A stretch of 64,000 nt of DNA from Muribaculaceae bacterium (lineage in GTDB: Bacteria; Pseudomonadota; Alphaproteobacteria; Rs-D84). This document shows, piece by piece, positions 26,783 through 35,230 of this stretch. Under the pieces are notes generated by a model. It had not been told where the DNA came from. It ran no database searches and worked only from the letters and a program-made list of their open reading frames with translations. The stretch's first letter is position 1; every line of letters begins with the position of its first letter. The translations under genes were made by a program, and so were the position numbers. The stretch is taken from assembly GCA_023665245.1 (NCBI GenBank), contig JAMPEH010000006.1, forward strand, positions 23,442-87,441. Direction: 5' to 3'.

Positions 26783-29425
26783 TTAAGTTTCATCAAGATC
26801 GATTTTGATGTCTGTAACATTGAGTTGCTCGGGGATATACCTTGTGACAATATCTTCACTGATGAACACCGGTCTGTTGTAGCAGAACTGCTGATAGGAT
26901 GCGTCGAAGTTATCGCAGCCCATATACTTGATCGACTTTACCGCCCGGAATGTCTCCTCGACTGCGGTGCAGATGTTCGACATGAAGACATGGTCATCCT
27001 GGATGTAGTTATCCCGGAGGTACTCGTAGATGAATTGGTAGATCTCGTCAACGGGTGCACCGAGTCCGTATACCTTGAAGTAGAAGGTCGGGTTCAGGTT
27101 GTTCAGGTACGCCGTGGTTTCCTCACCGTCAAGCGTGCGCCCGCCGGTTACGGTGATGTACTTGGACGGCCCGTAGGTGGCGATGAACTTCAGTGCAATA
27201 TCGAACCCGGTAGTCAGTTTCAACAGTGAGCCGTACACGATCGTCATCTGCTTGAACTTCTCGTAGAGGGACGCGGTGTTTGCAACACCAAATTCGTACT
27301 CAAAGAACGGAACAGCCCCAATCGAATAGTGGTAGGTGGTCTCCGTCGCTTTTGTCACGATAGTCGGCGACCGGGAGAACTTGCCGAACTCAAGCACCAG
27401 ATTCACCAAGTTGTTTGGGTTGTTGTAGTAGGAGTTCATCATGATGTAACCATCGGTGAGCTCGGTGGGAATCATCATGTATGCGCTGTCGGTGCGAGGG
27501 TAGATGTTCTCAGTATCCTCCATCTTGTGGAAGAAACTCACCTGGAGCGATGCATCCTTGTAGTCGATGACGGAGTTGTAGTTGGTTTTGGTACCGATAG
27601 AATACAACCCCTCAACGATCTCCAATTTATCCTGCTCCGTGATGTAGTCAGTTGTCCGCATGGAACCAGTAAACTTAAACCGACGGGTCTTCTGGTTGTA
27701 GCTGTCGATCGACATCGGGAGATATGCACAGGGGCTACCATCCCTCGTAAAGAAGATGTAGCATTTCACCGCTTCGGTGTCGATGATATTACCGTCCTCA
27801 TCAACCAGGAGGCTGTCGTTTTCCGTATTCAGCATCGCTTCGATTGTGAAGGTGTAGAGGTCGTTGTTAGTCGAAGCGTGAGCATTACGGTAAACGTGAA
27901 TCCCCTGGGTGATCATCTGGTACGGGTACAGGTTGTTTGCAATCTGCATTGTGAGCAGCGCGGTCTCATCGGCGCTTGTGAAGTAGTACGACACGATATT
28001 CAGATCATTGATGATCATCATGTACGGACAGGTGAGGTAGAACGTGTCAGGCTCATTCTCATCATGAGGGCATCTGGTCACATAGTCGTGGTCAGGATTT
28101 CCGTCAACGACATGTAGCTTGAACTTGCTGTAGGCCCGGATCAGCTTACGGTCGACCGTTTTGTCATAACGATCAAAGTCGCCCCAGTTCTGGATAGACT
28201 TAACGCCATTGATTTCCAGCCGTTTTGTAGTAGTTGGCGCAATGCGACGATCGTCATACCGCATGAGCACATACATGTAGTAGTTGTGCTCCTGGCAGTC
28301 ATTACGCTTCTTGACCAGCTGGACATTAGCGTCAATGTCGTTGATGTACTGGATGATGTCATGCTCCGTCGTGATGTTGTCGCGACGAACCTTCTTGTCA
28401 ATCAGAGCTTTCTTCACGTCAAGGAGCTCATCACCATTGCTTGCACCAACCGTATCAGACAGCATCGTTACAATGACATGCACACCGCTGTAGTTGTACG
28501 CCGCATCGCGATAGACAGAGAAGGTCGCGGTGTCGGGGCTGTTGATGGTGACCTTGGCATCCTCACCGAGGGTCTCTTTGATTTCACAACGGATGACCGC
28601 ATTGGCGCCGAGATTCAGAGCAGGGTTGTTCATAATCTTCAGAAGCCCAGATTCGTCGTCGTTATAGTACAGAGCCTTCGACGGCGTCATGGTGAGGTAG
28701 TGGTCGAGGTCTGCCTTGCGGAAGGTATCGTTCGCGGACCGCTTGTAATACACCTCAAATCCAGCAAGCCGATCCGTGTAGTCGAACGACTTCCCATCAT
28801 AGGCAAATTCGATAAGATCGACGATATGCTTCTCAGCAATGTTGTACCGGCACTGGTAAATCTGACAGATCATACCAACCAGGTCTTCACCACGGTCGTT
28901 TGCGGTCTCAAACATCTGGATGTAGGATTCGTAAGAGGAATGCTCCCCCGTATAGTTCGCAGCGTACAGGTATCCATTCCCGCGCCGAACCGCACGGATC
29001 AGGATATCATCCTCCAGGGAGTAGTTGATGCCGTTGTAGAGGATTGTAGAGCGCCGATCGATTGTGAATTGGATTTCGTTCCCGACTTTAACACCCTTTC
29101 GGAGGATATCCTCCTTCAACACTGCAAGCATGGCAAAACACCTGCCGGGGATGGCGCGGTTTACTCCAACGTTCCACAGCTTCGCGGTTTGGTTTACACG
29201 GATCTCGCTGTTAGAGAGTTCAGGGCAGTAGTCGTTAGCGCGCCGCTGCTCGAGGGTAATGGTGTCCTCAATCGAAGCAGACAGCGCTTCGTTGATGTAT
29301 GCATAGATACTCGTGCGGTTTTTGTCCAGGGTTTCTTTCGGATAGTAGATCGGGGTTACTACGTTGACTAAGTCACGCAGGATATCCACACGATCCACGA
29401 GTTTCTTTACTGTAGATCCAGCCAT
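26783..29425 (-). CDS. Large baseplate-wedge-type structural protein (880 aa)
   Basis: The 880-residue product starts MAGSTVKKLVDRVDILRDLV and has the size and beta-rich composition of baseplate wedge proteins. Near its end, NPTFYFKVYGLGAPVDEIYQ and a following helix-rich section resemble the carboxy end of gp6-like wedge proteins, though I cannot align it firmly. It sits between two other structural genes in one operon. An AGGTGACG site precedes the ATG. Confidence 0.55.
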   Translation of the reverse strand: MAGSTVKKLVDRVDILRDLVNVVTPIYYPKETLDKNRTSIYAYINEALSASIEDTITLEQRRANDYCPELSNSEIRVNQTAKLWNVGVNRAIPGRCFAMLAVLKEDILRKGVKVGNEIQFTIDRRSTILYNGINYSLEDDILIRAVRRGNGYLYAANYTGEHSSYESYIQMFETANDRGEDLVGMICQIYQCRYNIAEKHIVDLIEFAYDGKSFDYTDRLAGFEVYYKRSANDTFRKADLDHYLTMTPSKALYYNDDESGLLKIMNNPALNLGANAVIRCEIKETLGEDAKVTINSPDTATFSVYRDAAYNYSGVHVIVTMLSDTVGASNGDELLDVKKALIDKKVRRDNITTEHDIIQYINDIDANVQLVKKRNDCQEHNYYMYVLMRYDDRRIAPTTTKRLEINGVKSIQNWGDFDRYDKTVDRKLIRAYSKFKLHVVDGNPDHDYVTRCPHDENEPDTFYLTCPYMMIINDLNIVSYYFTSADETALLTMQIANNLYPYQMITQGIHVYRNAHASTNNDLYTFTIEAMLNTENDSLLVDEDGNIIDTEAVKCYIFFTRDGSPCAYLPMSIDSYNQKTRRFKFTGSMRTTDYITEQDKLEIVEGLYSIGTKTNYNSVIDYKDASLQVSFFHKMEDTENIYPRTDSAYMMIPTELTDGYIMMNSYYNNPNNLVNLVLEFGKFSRSPTIVTKATETTYHYSIGAVPFFEYEFGVANTASLYEKFKQMTIVYGSLLKLTTGFDIALKFIATYGPSKYITVTGGRTLDGEETTAYLNNLNPTFYFKVYGLGAPVDEIYQFIYEYLRDNYIQDDHVFMSNICTAVEETFRAVKSIKYMGCDNFDASYQQFCYNRPVFISEDIVTRYIPEQLNVTDIKIDLDET

Positions 29426-29458
29426 AGCTAATCGTCACCTCCATGTATAGATTTCTCG

Positions 29459-30580
29459 TTAAGCCGAGATGTACTGGAGATGATAAGATACATCTCCGTT
29501 GGTCACCTGTCTTTGGACGATAGGCCGAATTGCGAAAGAGTTACCAAGCCCAAACGGGCGTTCGTAGCTGTCGGGTCTGGCTAAACTTCCCCATGTCACA
29601 TTGGTGCCATTGAACTTCGGAGTCGACTGACCGGTTGCGCCGCGGTTAAAGTATAGGACTGCACCGTAATAACTCGAAGCTGACAGCATATTGATATCGA
29701 ACAGCACATCAGGGTCGCACGGATCAGACTTGACACCGTAGTCGAACTCAACTGAGAGTTTGTCCTCAAGGATAGGAGCGTCGTTGTAGCTGAAGATCGA
29801 GAACGGGGATACCTTTGGGAACACACCAGTAAGCTTTTCCCAGTAGTACAGTCGGCTCATGCCCATATCGGTGACGAAGTAGTACAAGGACCCACCGTAG
29901 TCGAGGATGCCGTTCTTTTGACTCGTATCCGACGGTTCAATCGAATCGTTCTTCGACACAATCCAGATATACGATGCCCATAGATGCACGGTCTTCAGAA
30001 TACTGTTGTAACGGTCATTGCGGAAGTCGAGACTGATAGACCCGCCGATCTTATGTTCTTCGGAATGCTTGCCGTACTTAATCACATGCCCGTAGTACGT
30101 CTGGGCTTTCTCAACAGTTTTAAGGGACACGTCCTGAACGCTGTAGCTTGTCGCCCTGGTCGTGAAGATCGGCATGTACGGACTGGTATTGAATTCACTG
30201 AGCATGTGAAGCAACCTCTTGCCGTACTGGTCGTTCACAAATGTGGCAGTCATGGGGTTCGAGAGCATTGCGTTATAGTTCGCACGAGCTGTGCCACCGG
30301 ATCGACCATAGACGTCTACATAGAGGCTCGGTCTGGTAAGGATGATATGCCCGACAAGGGGAACAGGCATACCGGCATAATCGGGAAGGCGGGAGATGTC
30401 GAAGTATGAGATAAGATCATCAAACGTGGCATACGGCATGCCATACCGAATATTCTTCGACTTCATCACGGCATCGAAGTCGAGGGTAGATTCAGCCCGA
30501 GAGGCCATAAGGTCGGTATACTGCTTCATAATCCCAGCAACAGCAGACCTGCTAATGTCTGCCGCTTTTTTAACAGCCAT
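29459..30580 (-). CDS. Virion structural protein, probably baseplate (373 aa)
   Basis: The protein begins with a helical segment (MAVKKAADISRSAVAGIMKQ) and is then rich in aromatic residues and beta strands (for example YYFVTDMGMSRLYYWEKLTG and FSIFSYNDAPILEDKLSVEF), typical of tail parts. It is first in the operon with the 880-residue protein. AGAGGTGAACC precedes the ATG. No specific T4 equivalent can be named. Confidence 0.5.
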   Translation of the reverse strand: MAVKKAADISRSAVAGIMKQYTDLMASRAESTLDFDAVMKSKNIRYGMPYATFDDLISYFDISRLPDYAGMPVPLVGHIILTRPSLYVDVYGRSGGTARANYNAMLSNPMTATFVNDQYGKRLLHMLSEFNTSPYMPIFTTRATSYSVQDVSLKTVEKAQTYYGHVIKYGKHSEEHKIGGSISLDFRNDRYNSILKTVHLWASYIWIVSKNDSIEPSDTSQKNGILDYGGSLYYFVTDMGMSRLYYWEKLTGVFPKVSPFSIFSYNDAPILEDKLSVEFDYGVKSDPCDPDVLFDINMLSASSYYGAVLYFNRGATGQSTPKFNGTNVTWGSLARPDSYERPFGLGNSFAIRPIVQRQVTNGDVSYHLQYISA

Positions 30581-30622
30581 ATCGGTTCACCTCTTTTCCA
30601 TAGTTACGTGATATATTTCGGC

Positions 30623-30636
30623 ATTATAACGATGTT
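30623..30636 (-). promoter_or_regulatory. AACA-type promoter for the baseplate operon
   Basis: The minus strand reads AACA-TCGT-TATAAT, a full match, 43 bases before the start at 30580. Confidence 0.75.
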
Positions 30637-30678
30637 CGACCTAATATAAATAGGTGGTTATTTTCTGATTTGGATCTG

Positions 30679-30692
30679 TACACCACTATACT
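30679..30692 (+). promoter_or_regulatory. AACA-type promoter (TACA variant) for the deaminase-like gene
   Basis: The site reads TACA-CCAC-TATACT, 22 bases before the ATG at 30714. It faces away from the baseplate-operon promoter. Confidence 0.5.
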
Positions 30693-30713
30693 ATTGAATA
30701 TGGAGGGTTGATC

Positions 30714-31316
30714 ATGACTATCGAACTGATCATCGCAATTTTTGCGCTGCTTGTGGCGCTGGCATCCTTTCGGAGGATGAACGGCGGTATCTTGACAAGA
30801 ATCGAAATCAAGCACCAGATTCAGAAAGGGCGCATTGAAATCTCTGATTATGACCCCAAGCGACTTAATCCTAACAGCTATAACATCTCGGTGGGAGACC
30901 AGGTCACGGTCTACCGCAATATTACCAGGATCGATCTCCACGACAAGGAGTCGTTCTCTGAAACCGAGACGTATCAGATCCCTGAGACCGGGTTCGTCTT
31001 GCGGCCTGGGACAGTATATCTTATCCCGACTAAGGAGCGCATTGGGTCTGACCACTATGAATTCATCATTACCGGGAGATCGTCCTTCGGTCGCCTCGGC
31101 TGTAGCGTCCACCAGGAGGCTGGGTTTGGTGATATTGGGTTCCACGGGAATCTTACCATGCAGCTCATGGCCACGTATCCCACCGTGATCTATCCTGGTG
31201 ATACGATCGCCCAGATCTATTTCCTCACGCCGCACGGTCTCATCGACAAGCTGTACGACGGTCGATATCAGGAATCCAAGGGAGCCGTACCCAGCAGATT
31301 TCGGGACGAGATCTAA
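30714..31316 (+). CDS. Membrane-anchored dCTP deaminase/dUTPase-like protein
   Basis: GGAGGG precedes the ATG at 30714 by 7 bases. Residues 3-20 form a hydrophobic helix (IELIIAIFALLVALASF). From residue 26 the Dcd/Dut fold follows: RLNPNSYNISVGD (50-62), GRSSFGRLG (121-129), AGFGDIGFHGNLTMQL (136-151) and a Dcd-type end KGAVPSRFRDEI. The family removes dCTP or dUTP to supply dUMP. The glutamate that activates water in E. coli Dcd (Glu138) aligns with Gln150 here, so deamination may be lost, while Asp140 of the dUTPase-like motif is kept. The membrane anchor is unusual for the family. Confidence 0.82.
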   Translation: MTIELIIAIFALLVALASFRRMNGGILTRIEIKHQIQKGRIEISDYDPKRLNPNSYNISVGDQVTVYRNITRIDLHDKESFSETETYQIPETGFVLRPGTVYLIPTKERIGSDHYEFIITGRSSFGRLGCSVHQEAGFGDIGFHGNLTMQLMATYPTVIYPGDTIAQIYFLTPHGLIDKLYDGRYQESKGAVPSRFRDEI

Positions 31317-31317
31317 G

Positions 31318-31332
31318 TACATATTATAAATG
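31318..31332 (+). promoter_or_regulatory. Class II promoter (TACATATTATA) before the 31441 gene
   Basis: The site reads TACATATTATAAATG and overlaps the stop region of the upstream gene by a few bases. It shares the core of the sites near 1061, 31964 and 56436. Confidence 0.55.
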
Positions 31333-31425
31333 CAGTGGAAGGAGTTGAATATCACTAATTGGTTGCCCGTTTGCACCAGGTACACGGAAGAGAACGAGAT
31401 CAAGAATATCGGTGCAATCAATTAG
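31330..31425 (+). CDS. Possible micro-ORF (31 codons) in the leader of the 31441 gene
   Basis: An ATG at 31330 sits at the end of the class II promoter, so a transcript would be nearly leaderless. The frame (MQWKELNITNWLPVCTRY...) closes at TAG 31423-31425, which is part of the TTAGGAGG ribosome site of the next gene. A TTG at 31345 lies directly after GGAAGGAG but too close. A regulatory leader peptide is possible; a chance frame is equally possible. Confidence 0.3.
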   Translation: MQWKELNITNWLPVCTRYTEENEIKNIGAIN

Positions 31426-31440
31426 GAGGTAGTAACAACT

Positions 31441-31908
31441 ATGGACAAGAACACACAACTGTACGGACGAGACGCAGACGGATTCATGGAACTGATTCCG
31501 AGAGTTAAGAACGTGACAGGATGCTCCATCCACCAAGGAGACGACTCCGCCGAGTACTGGAAGAACCGGTGCTTACATGCTGAGAGCAAGTGCGATAAAC
31601 TCAAGAAACAGATTAACCGGACATACGGTGCCACACGGACGCCTGAGCCGGCTGATGCCAGTCTGTCAAGACTTGAAGCAATGCTCGACCAGATGGAGGC
31701 CGAGCGTGAGTTAGCAAGTATTGATGATCCCCCGATGTCTGCTGGGGTCGGACTGTCTTTTGGTCCAGGAAGAGACCCGAAGCTATATCGGGTGTCTGAT
31801 GGTGCCGATCTTGAGGATCTTCCCAAAGAGCACTTTGTTGGCGGAGAGATCGAAATACAACCCGGTCGCGGATTCCATATCGGATTCCACTGGCGTCGGA
31901 AGAAATAG
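31441..31908 (+). CDS. Unknown protein with DGF-type amino-terminal motif (155 aa)
   Basis: TTAGGAGGT precedes the ATG. Residues 9-20 (GRDADGFMELIP) carry the short peptide also found in proteins at 3433, 9033, 45376 and 53968. A coiled segment (about 38-85) has YWKNRCLHAESKCDKLKKQ, and the carboxy end is Gly-rich and basic (FHIGFHWRRKK). The family is unknown. It lies alone between a class II promoter and a terminator. Confidence 0.62.
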   Translation: MDKNTQLYGRDADGFMELIPRVKNVTGCSIHQGDDSAEYWKNRCLHAESKCDKLKKQINRTYGATRTPEPADASLSRLEAMLDQMEAERELASIDDPPMSAGVGLSFGPGRDPKLYRVSDGADLEDLPKEHFVGGEIEIQPGRGFHIGFHWRRKK

Positions 31909-31912
31909 AGAG

Positions 31913-31946
31913 AAAGAACGGGGCCTTCGGGTCCCGTTCTTTTTCC
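31913..31946 (+). terminator. Terminator after the 31441 gene
   Basis: A stem AAAGAACGGGGC with GTCCCGTTCTTT (one wobble) encloses a CTTCGG-type loop and ends in TTCTTTTT. Confidence 0.85.
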
Positions 31947-31963
31947 GTATTCTGCGATGGGCT

Positions 31964-31981
31964 GTCTACATATTATACATG
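31964..31981 (+). promoter_or_regulatory. Class II promoter for the 32025 gene
   Basis: The site reads GTCTACATATTATACATG, nearly identical to the sites at 1061-1077 and 56436-56454 on the minus strand. It lies 44 bases before the ATG. Confidence 0.65.
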
Positions 31982-32024
31982 TAGAGACCCAAAAGATAAA
32001 GACATCCATAGGAGGTAAAGAAAA

Positions 32025-32393
32025 ATGGATAACGTTGAAAAGATGCGTGCGTATATGGATACGATTATGCACCGCAAGACGGCGACCTACCGCCACGGGA
32101 AGCTGGACTTCAGCAAGGGCGAAGGCGGAAACAACCACATCTTCATGTACGACGAGACCGGCAACGAGATTGGCTACATCTGGTTCGACACCCATGCCGG
32201 CACCGGGTGGCCCACCAAGTCCGACCAGATCCTCGGGTTCTGCGGCACCGGTGTGCTCTCTTGCAACGGCTCGTTCCGCAACATCGCAACCTCGATGTTC
32301 CCGAAGAAGTGGGCTGAGTGCTCCTACCGGATGGACTTCACCGTCGACATGTTTGTGCGGTACTGGGAGATGATCCTGAGCCGCATCCGCTGA
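32025..32393 (+). CDS. Unknown protein, highly expressed codons (122 aa)
   Basis: TAGGAGGT precedes the ATG by 9 bases. The product (MDNVEKMRAYMDTIMHRK...) has a compact mixed fold with GNEIGYIWFD and a Gly-rich middle (THAGTGWPTKSDQ), and codons biased to GC endings. It is monocistronic between a class II promoter and a terminator, suggesting an early, abundant small protein such as a host-takeover factor. No family is recognised. Confidence 0.62.
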   Translation: MDNVEKMRAYMDTIMHRKTATYRHGKLDFSKGEGGNNHIFMYDETGNEIGYIWFDTHAGTGWPTKSDQILGFCGTGVLSCNGSFRNIATSMFPKKWAECSYRMDFTVDMFVRYWEMILSRIR

Positions 32394-32401
32394 GAGCGGG
32401 G

Positions 32402-32440
32402 AAAAAGAAACGGCAATTCCCGGGCCGTTTCTTTTTCTCC
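32402..32440 (+). terminator. Terminator after the 32025 gene
   Basis: A 13-bp stem AAAAAGAAACGGC with its complement and a 9-base loop, ending CTTTTTC. Confidence 0.85.
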
Positions 32441-32471
32441 ATTGTTAAGGAATTCTGAATCTATTCGTAAG

Positions 32472-32486
32472 AACAATACCTATAAT
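32472..32486 (+). promoter_or_regulatory. AACA-type promoter, spacing one base longer
   Basis: The site reads AACA-ATACC-TATAAT with five rather than four bases between the boxes. It lies 59 bases before the ATG at 32545 and overlaps a spurious in-frame ATG at 32485. Confidence 0.45.
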
Positions 32487-32544
32487 GTATATGGGACGTT
32501 ACCGTAACATGTGCGTTAATCCAACAGAAAGGAGAGATGTACTG

Positions 32545-35214
32545 ATGATTGCTGAGATCTTCTCGTTGTTATCGACAGTTGATACAAGTGGTAGCGGCGG
32601 AACGCGCAAACTTCGCGTCAATCTGAACCGGAATCATATCCGGTCCATCTCCGCCTATAGTTCCAACTCCATCTTTTACTTTACCACATGCATCCCTGAC
32701 GACGTTACACCGAGCGAGATGGGTATGATCAGCCGGATGTTCGAGAAAAACTATGCGTCCTTCGTGGTCACCTGTATCAGCCTGATGCCGTTCCACCGCG
32801 TCAGAGCCGATGACCAGGCGTCCATCGAGGAGTACCTGTCTCAGTTCCACCAAAACCTCGGAATTAGCGCAACGTCCGGGTCTGCTGCAGTAATGGGTAA
32901 AGTTCTCGGCCTGGTCGATACCCTTGAGGAATCGGTTCAACTTCCGATCTCCGAAAAGGCTAAGGGTAGAGTGAACGAGGATGGCGATCTGGTACCTGAT
33001 ACATGTCCCAAGTGTGGCTCTAAAGTCGGCGTATTCCTTCAGGGTGAGCCGGTCTACTTGTGCTGCAATAAGGACTGTAAAAAGTACTTCGGTGTCGTCC
33101 CGTTTAACGAGGCTGTCGAAGACGCAGCGGTGAAAGAGCTGCAGGACTTCCTTTTGGAATGCTGGGAAAAGTCCCGCAGAAACTGCTCCGACTACGTCAA
33201 GATCGTAAGCGAGACTGTGTCTCTGAATGACATGTATCAGGTCGATCCGATCGACCCGAAGACGCGTCTGATGCAGGAGACATTCCATCGCAATATGGAA
33301 GAGCTGGACACCTGGGGATTCCTCGGTGAAGCCACTGCCGACATGTTCGATATCAGCGACGAAGCCCTCGAATCCATGTCTGATGCTGAGATCATCCAGA
33401 GCGTGATGGGTATGATGGATGGCGATGACGATGAAGACGGCCTTGAGGATGAATATTCCGAGTTTGACGAGTATCTCGGCGAGGCCGCGATTGGTCTTGA
33501 CCTTAATGAGTTGCGCGCCGCTCGGAAGAAGCTCCATGATAACTGGGAGAAAGAACATCCCGGCGTACCGATGCCCAGAGGTCGGAATCGAGCCCACGAC
33601 AAACCCCTCTCCGAGGGGAACGTTAAGTCCGCCATTGACCACATCATGTTCTCCCTGGAGTCCGTATCCGAGAACAAGATCCTGTCCTGCTCCAATCTGA
33701 CGAAGCTGAATGCGCTTGAGTCGAAGCTGAATAAGCTGAAGAACAAGTATGCGAAGTACCTCAACCGGTACAAGAAGAAGTACCAGGAGAACAAGAAGAA
33801 GGGCTCCAAGAGCAAACTCTCTATCCGTTTCAACGGCGCCACGATTTCCAACCCGAAGGCGTTTATGAAGCAGTATGGGGCCTACATCAAGATCATCAAC
33901 AAGCGGCTGAAGCTCGTTGAGAAACGCCGCGCTGAACTCCGCAAGAGAAAAGGTCTGCCCGCCAGCGATTCCAAGCTGGAGGAAGCCGCTATGACCGTCC
34001 TGACAGAAGTCGATTTCAAGACCATCGATTACATCGATGAGACGATCCAGAAGCAACTCGAGGCCCCTGATAGCGAGATCTTCGTGATCACTGAGGCCAG
34101 AGGCCCCACGAAAGCTGAACTCGAGAAGCGGGTCGCTGAACTTGAGGATCAGATCGATGACCTTCAGGGCAGCGCGTGGGACGACGAACAACGCCTGCAG
34201 AATATGTCGAAGGCGTATGCCAATGTATCTGACCAGAATCGTGATCTCCAGAAACAGCATGCGTATGATGAGCGTAAGATGGACCACATCAACACGGAAT
34301 CTCGTAAACGCAAGATGCAGGTTGACCGTGCGGCGAAAAACCTTGAGCTGAGTCGTCGGACCGAGAAAGAACTGAAAGACCGCATCGCAGAACTGGAGAA
34401 GCAGAAGGCCAGCCTTGAGAAGGGTAGGAGTGATCCCGACCTCACCGTGGATGGCACTGACGTCAACCTCGACTACGACCGCCGCCGGCCTAAGTCCGGT
34501 CTTAACTATGCTCGTGCTGCGAAGGCCGGGTATTCGTACAGATCCACCTTTGGTGACAAAGTTTTCACCGACATGGAGATGAAGAAGGCTAACGAGGCCG
34601 TTCCCACCTTCACTAAGGCGACAATCGGCTTTATCGTTGATGAGACGGAGCAGGTGGTCAACCGTGATGTTCTGGTCGGTATCAAGGTCCAGCTCCACAA
34701 GCAGTCCGCTATGGATATGATCGACGACATCTACAACTGCTTGATTAACAAGCGGAAGTTCCTGAAGTTTGTCAAGTTCATCAGCGGCGAAGAGAAGTCC
34801 CTGGCTGACCTGCTGTTTGGCTTCAAAGAGCTCAAGGTTGATGCGGCCAACAGCACCGGGGCTAAGCGTTGGAACAGTGCATTCCGCCGCCGTAAGCGCT
34901 GGGCTAAGATGTCTGTTCCTTATCTGATGAAGAACTATACCCCGAACGGCACTGTGGTTATTACCATGAACGAAGTGCAGTTTATCCGGGATGAGTATGG
35001 TCTCGACATCATGACGCCTGAGCATGTTCGGATGCTGATGGATGCCGGGTTCCTTCTGGGATTCGCAGTCCTTGATCAGGCAAACGAGATGGTCTACGTT
35101 ACCTATGATGGGCATGGTGGAGAGTTCCAGCAGTATACCTATGCGATGCTGGAGCGTGAACAACAGACTACCGACCGTATGATGCGTGAGCTCTATCGGT
35201 CGATGGCTCGGTAA
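32545..35214 (+). CDS. Large zinc-ribbon and coiled-coil protein of the head cluster (889 aa)
   Basis: The start at 32545 follows AAAGGAGAG. A mixed domain (1-140) is followed by a four-cysteine ribbon (Cys154, Cys157, Cys173/174, Cys178), an acidic helical region with FLGEAT and YLGEAA, a Lys-rich helix region near 400, and a coiled coil near 525-620 (ELEKRVAELEDQIDDLQ). A last alpha/beta domain follows. Several L-x-E and I-x-E sites (also KLEEAA, VITEAR) would suit prohead-protease processing. It leads a three-gene operon of probable internal head proteins. The molecular function is unknown. Confidence 0.6.
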   Translation: MIAEIFSLLSTVDTSGSGGTRKLRVNLNRNHIRSISAYSSNSIFYFTTCIPDDVTPSEMGMISRMFEKNYASFVVTCISLMPFHRVRADDQASIEEYLSQFHQNLGISATSGSAAVMGKVLGLVDTLEESVQLPISEKAKGRVNEDGDLVPDTCPKCGSKVGVFLQGEPVYLCCNKDCKKYFGVVPFNEAVEDAAVKELQDFLLECWEKSRRNCSDYVKIVSETVSLNDMYQVDPIDPKTRLMQETFHRNMEELDTWGFLGEATADMFDISDEALESMSDAEIIQSVMGMMDGDDDEDGLEDEYSEFDEYLGEAAIGLDLNELRAARKKLHDNWEKEHPGVPMPRGRNRAHDKPLSEGNVKSAIDHIMFSLESVSENKILSCSNLTKLNALESKLNKLKNKYAKYLNRYKKKYQENKKKGSKSKLSIRFNGATISNPKAFMKQYGAYIKIINKRLKLVEKRRAELRKRKGLPASDSKLEEAAMTVLTEVDFKTIDYIDETIQKQLEAPDSEIFVITEARGPTKAELEKRVAELEDQIDDLQGSAWDDEQRLQNMSKAYANVSDQNRDLQKQHAYDERKMDHINTESRKRKMQVDRAAKNLELSRRTEKELKDRIAELEKQKASLEKGRSDPDLTVDGTDVNLDYDRRRPKSGLNYARAAKAGYSYRSTFGDKVFTDMEMKKANEAVPTFTKATIGFIVDETEQVVNRDVLVGIKVQLHKQSAMDMIDDIYNCLINKRKFLKFVKFISGEEKSLADLLFGFKELKVDAANSTGAKRWNSAFRRRKRWAKMSVPYLMKNYTPNGTVVITMNEVQFIRDEYGLDIMTPEHVRMLMDAGFLLGFAVLDQANEMVYVTYDGHGGEFQQYTYAMLEREQQTTDRMMRELYRSMAR

Positions 35215-35230
35215 AGGAGGGATGATAACC

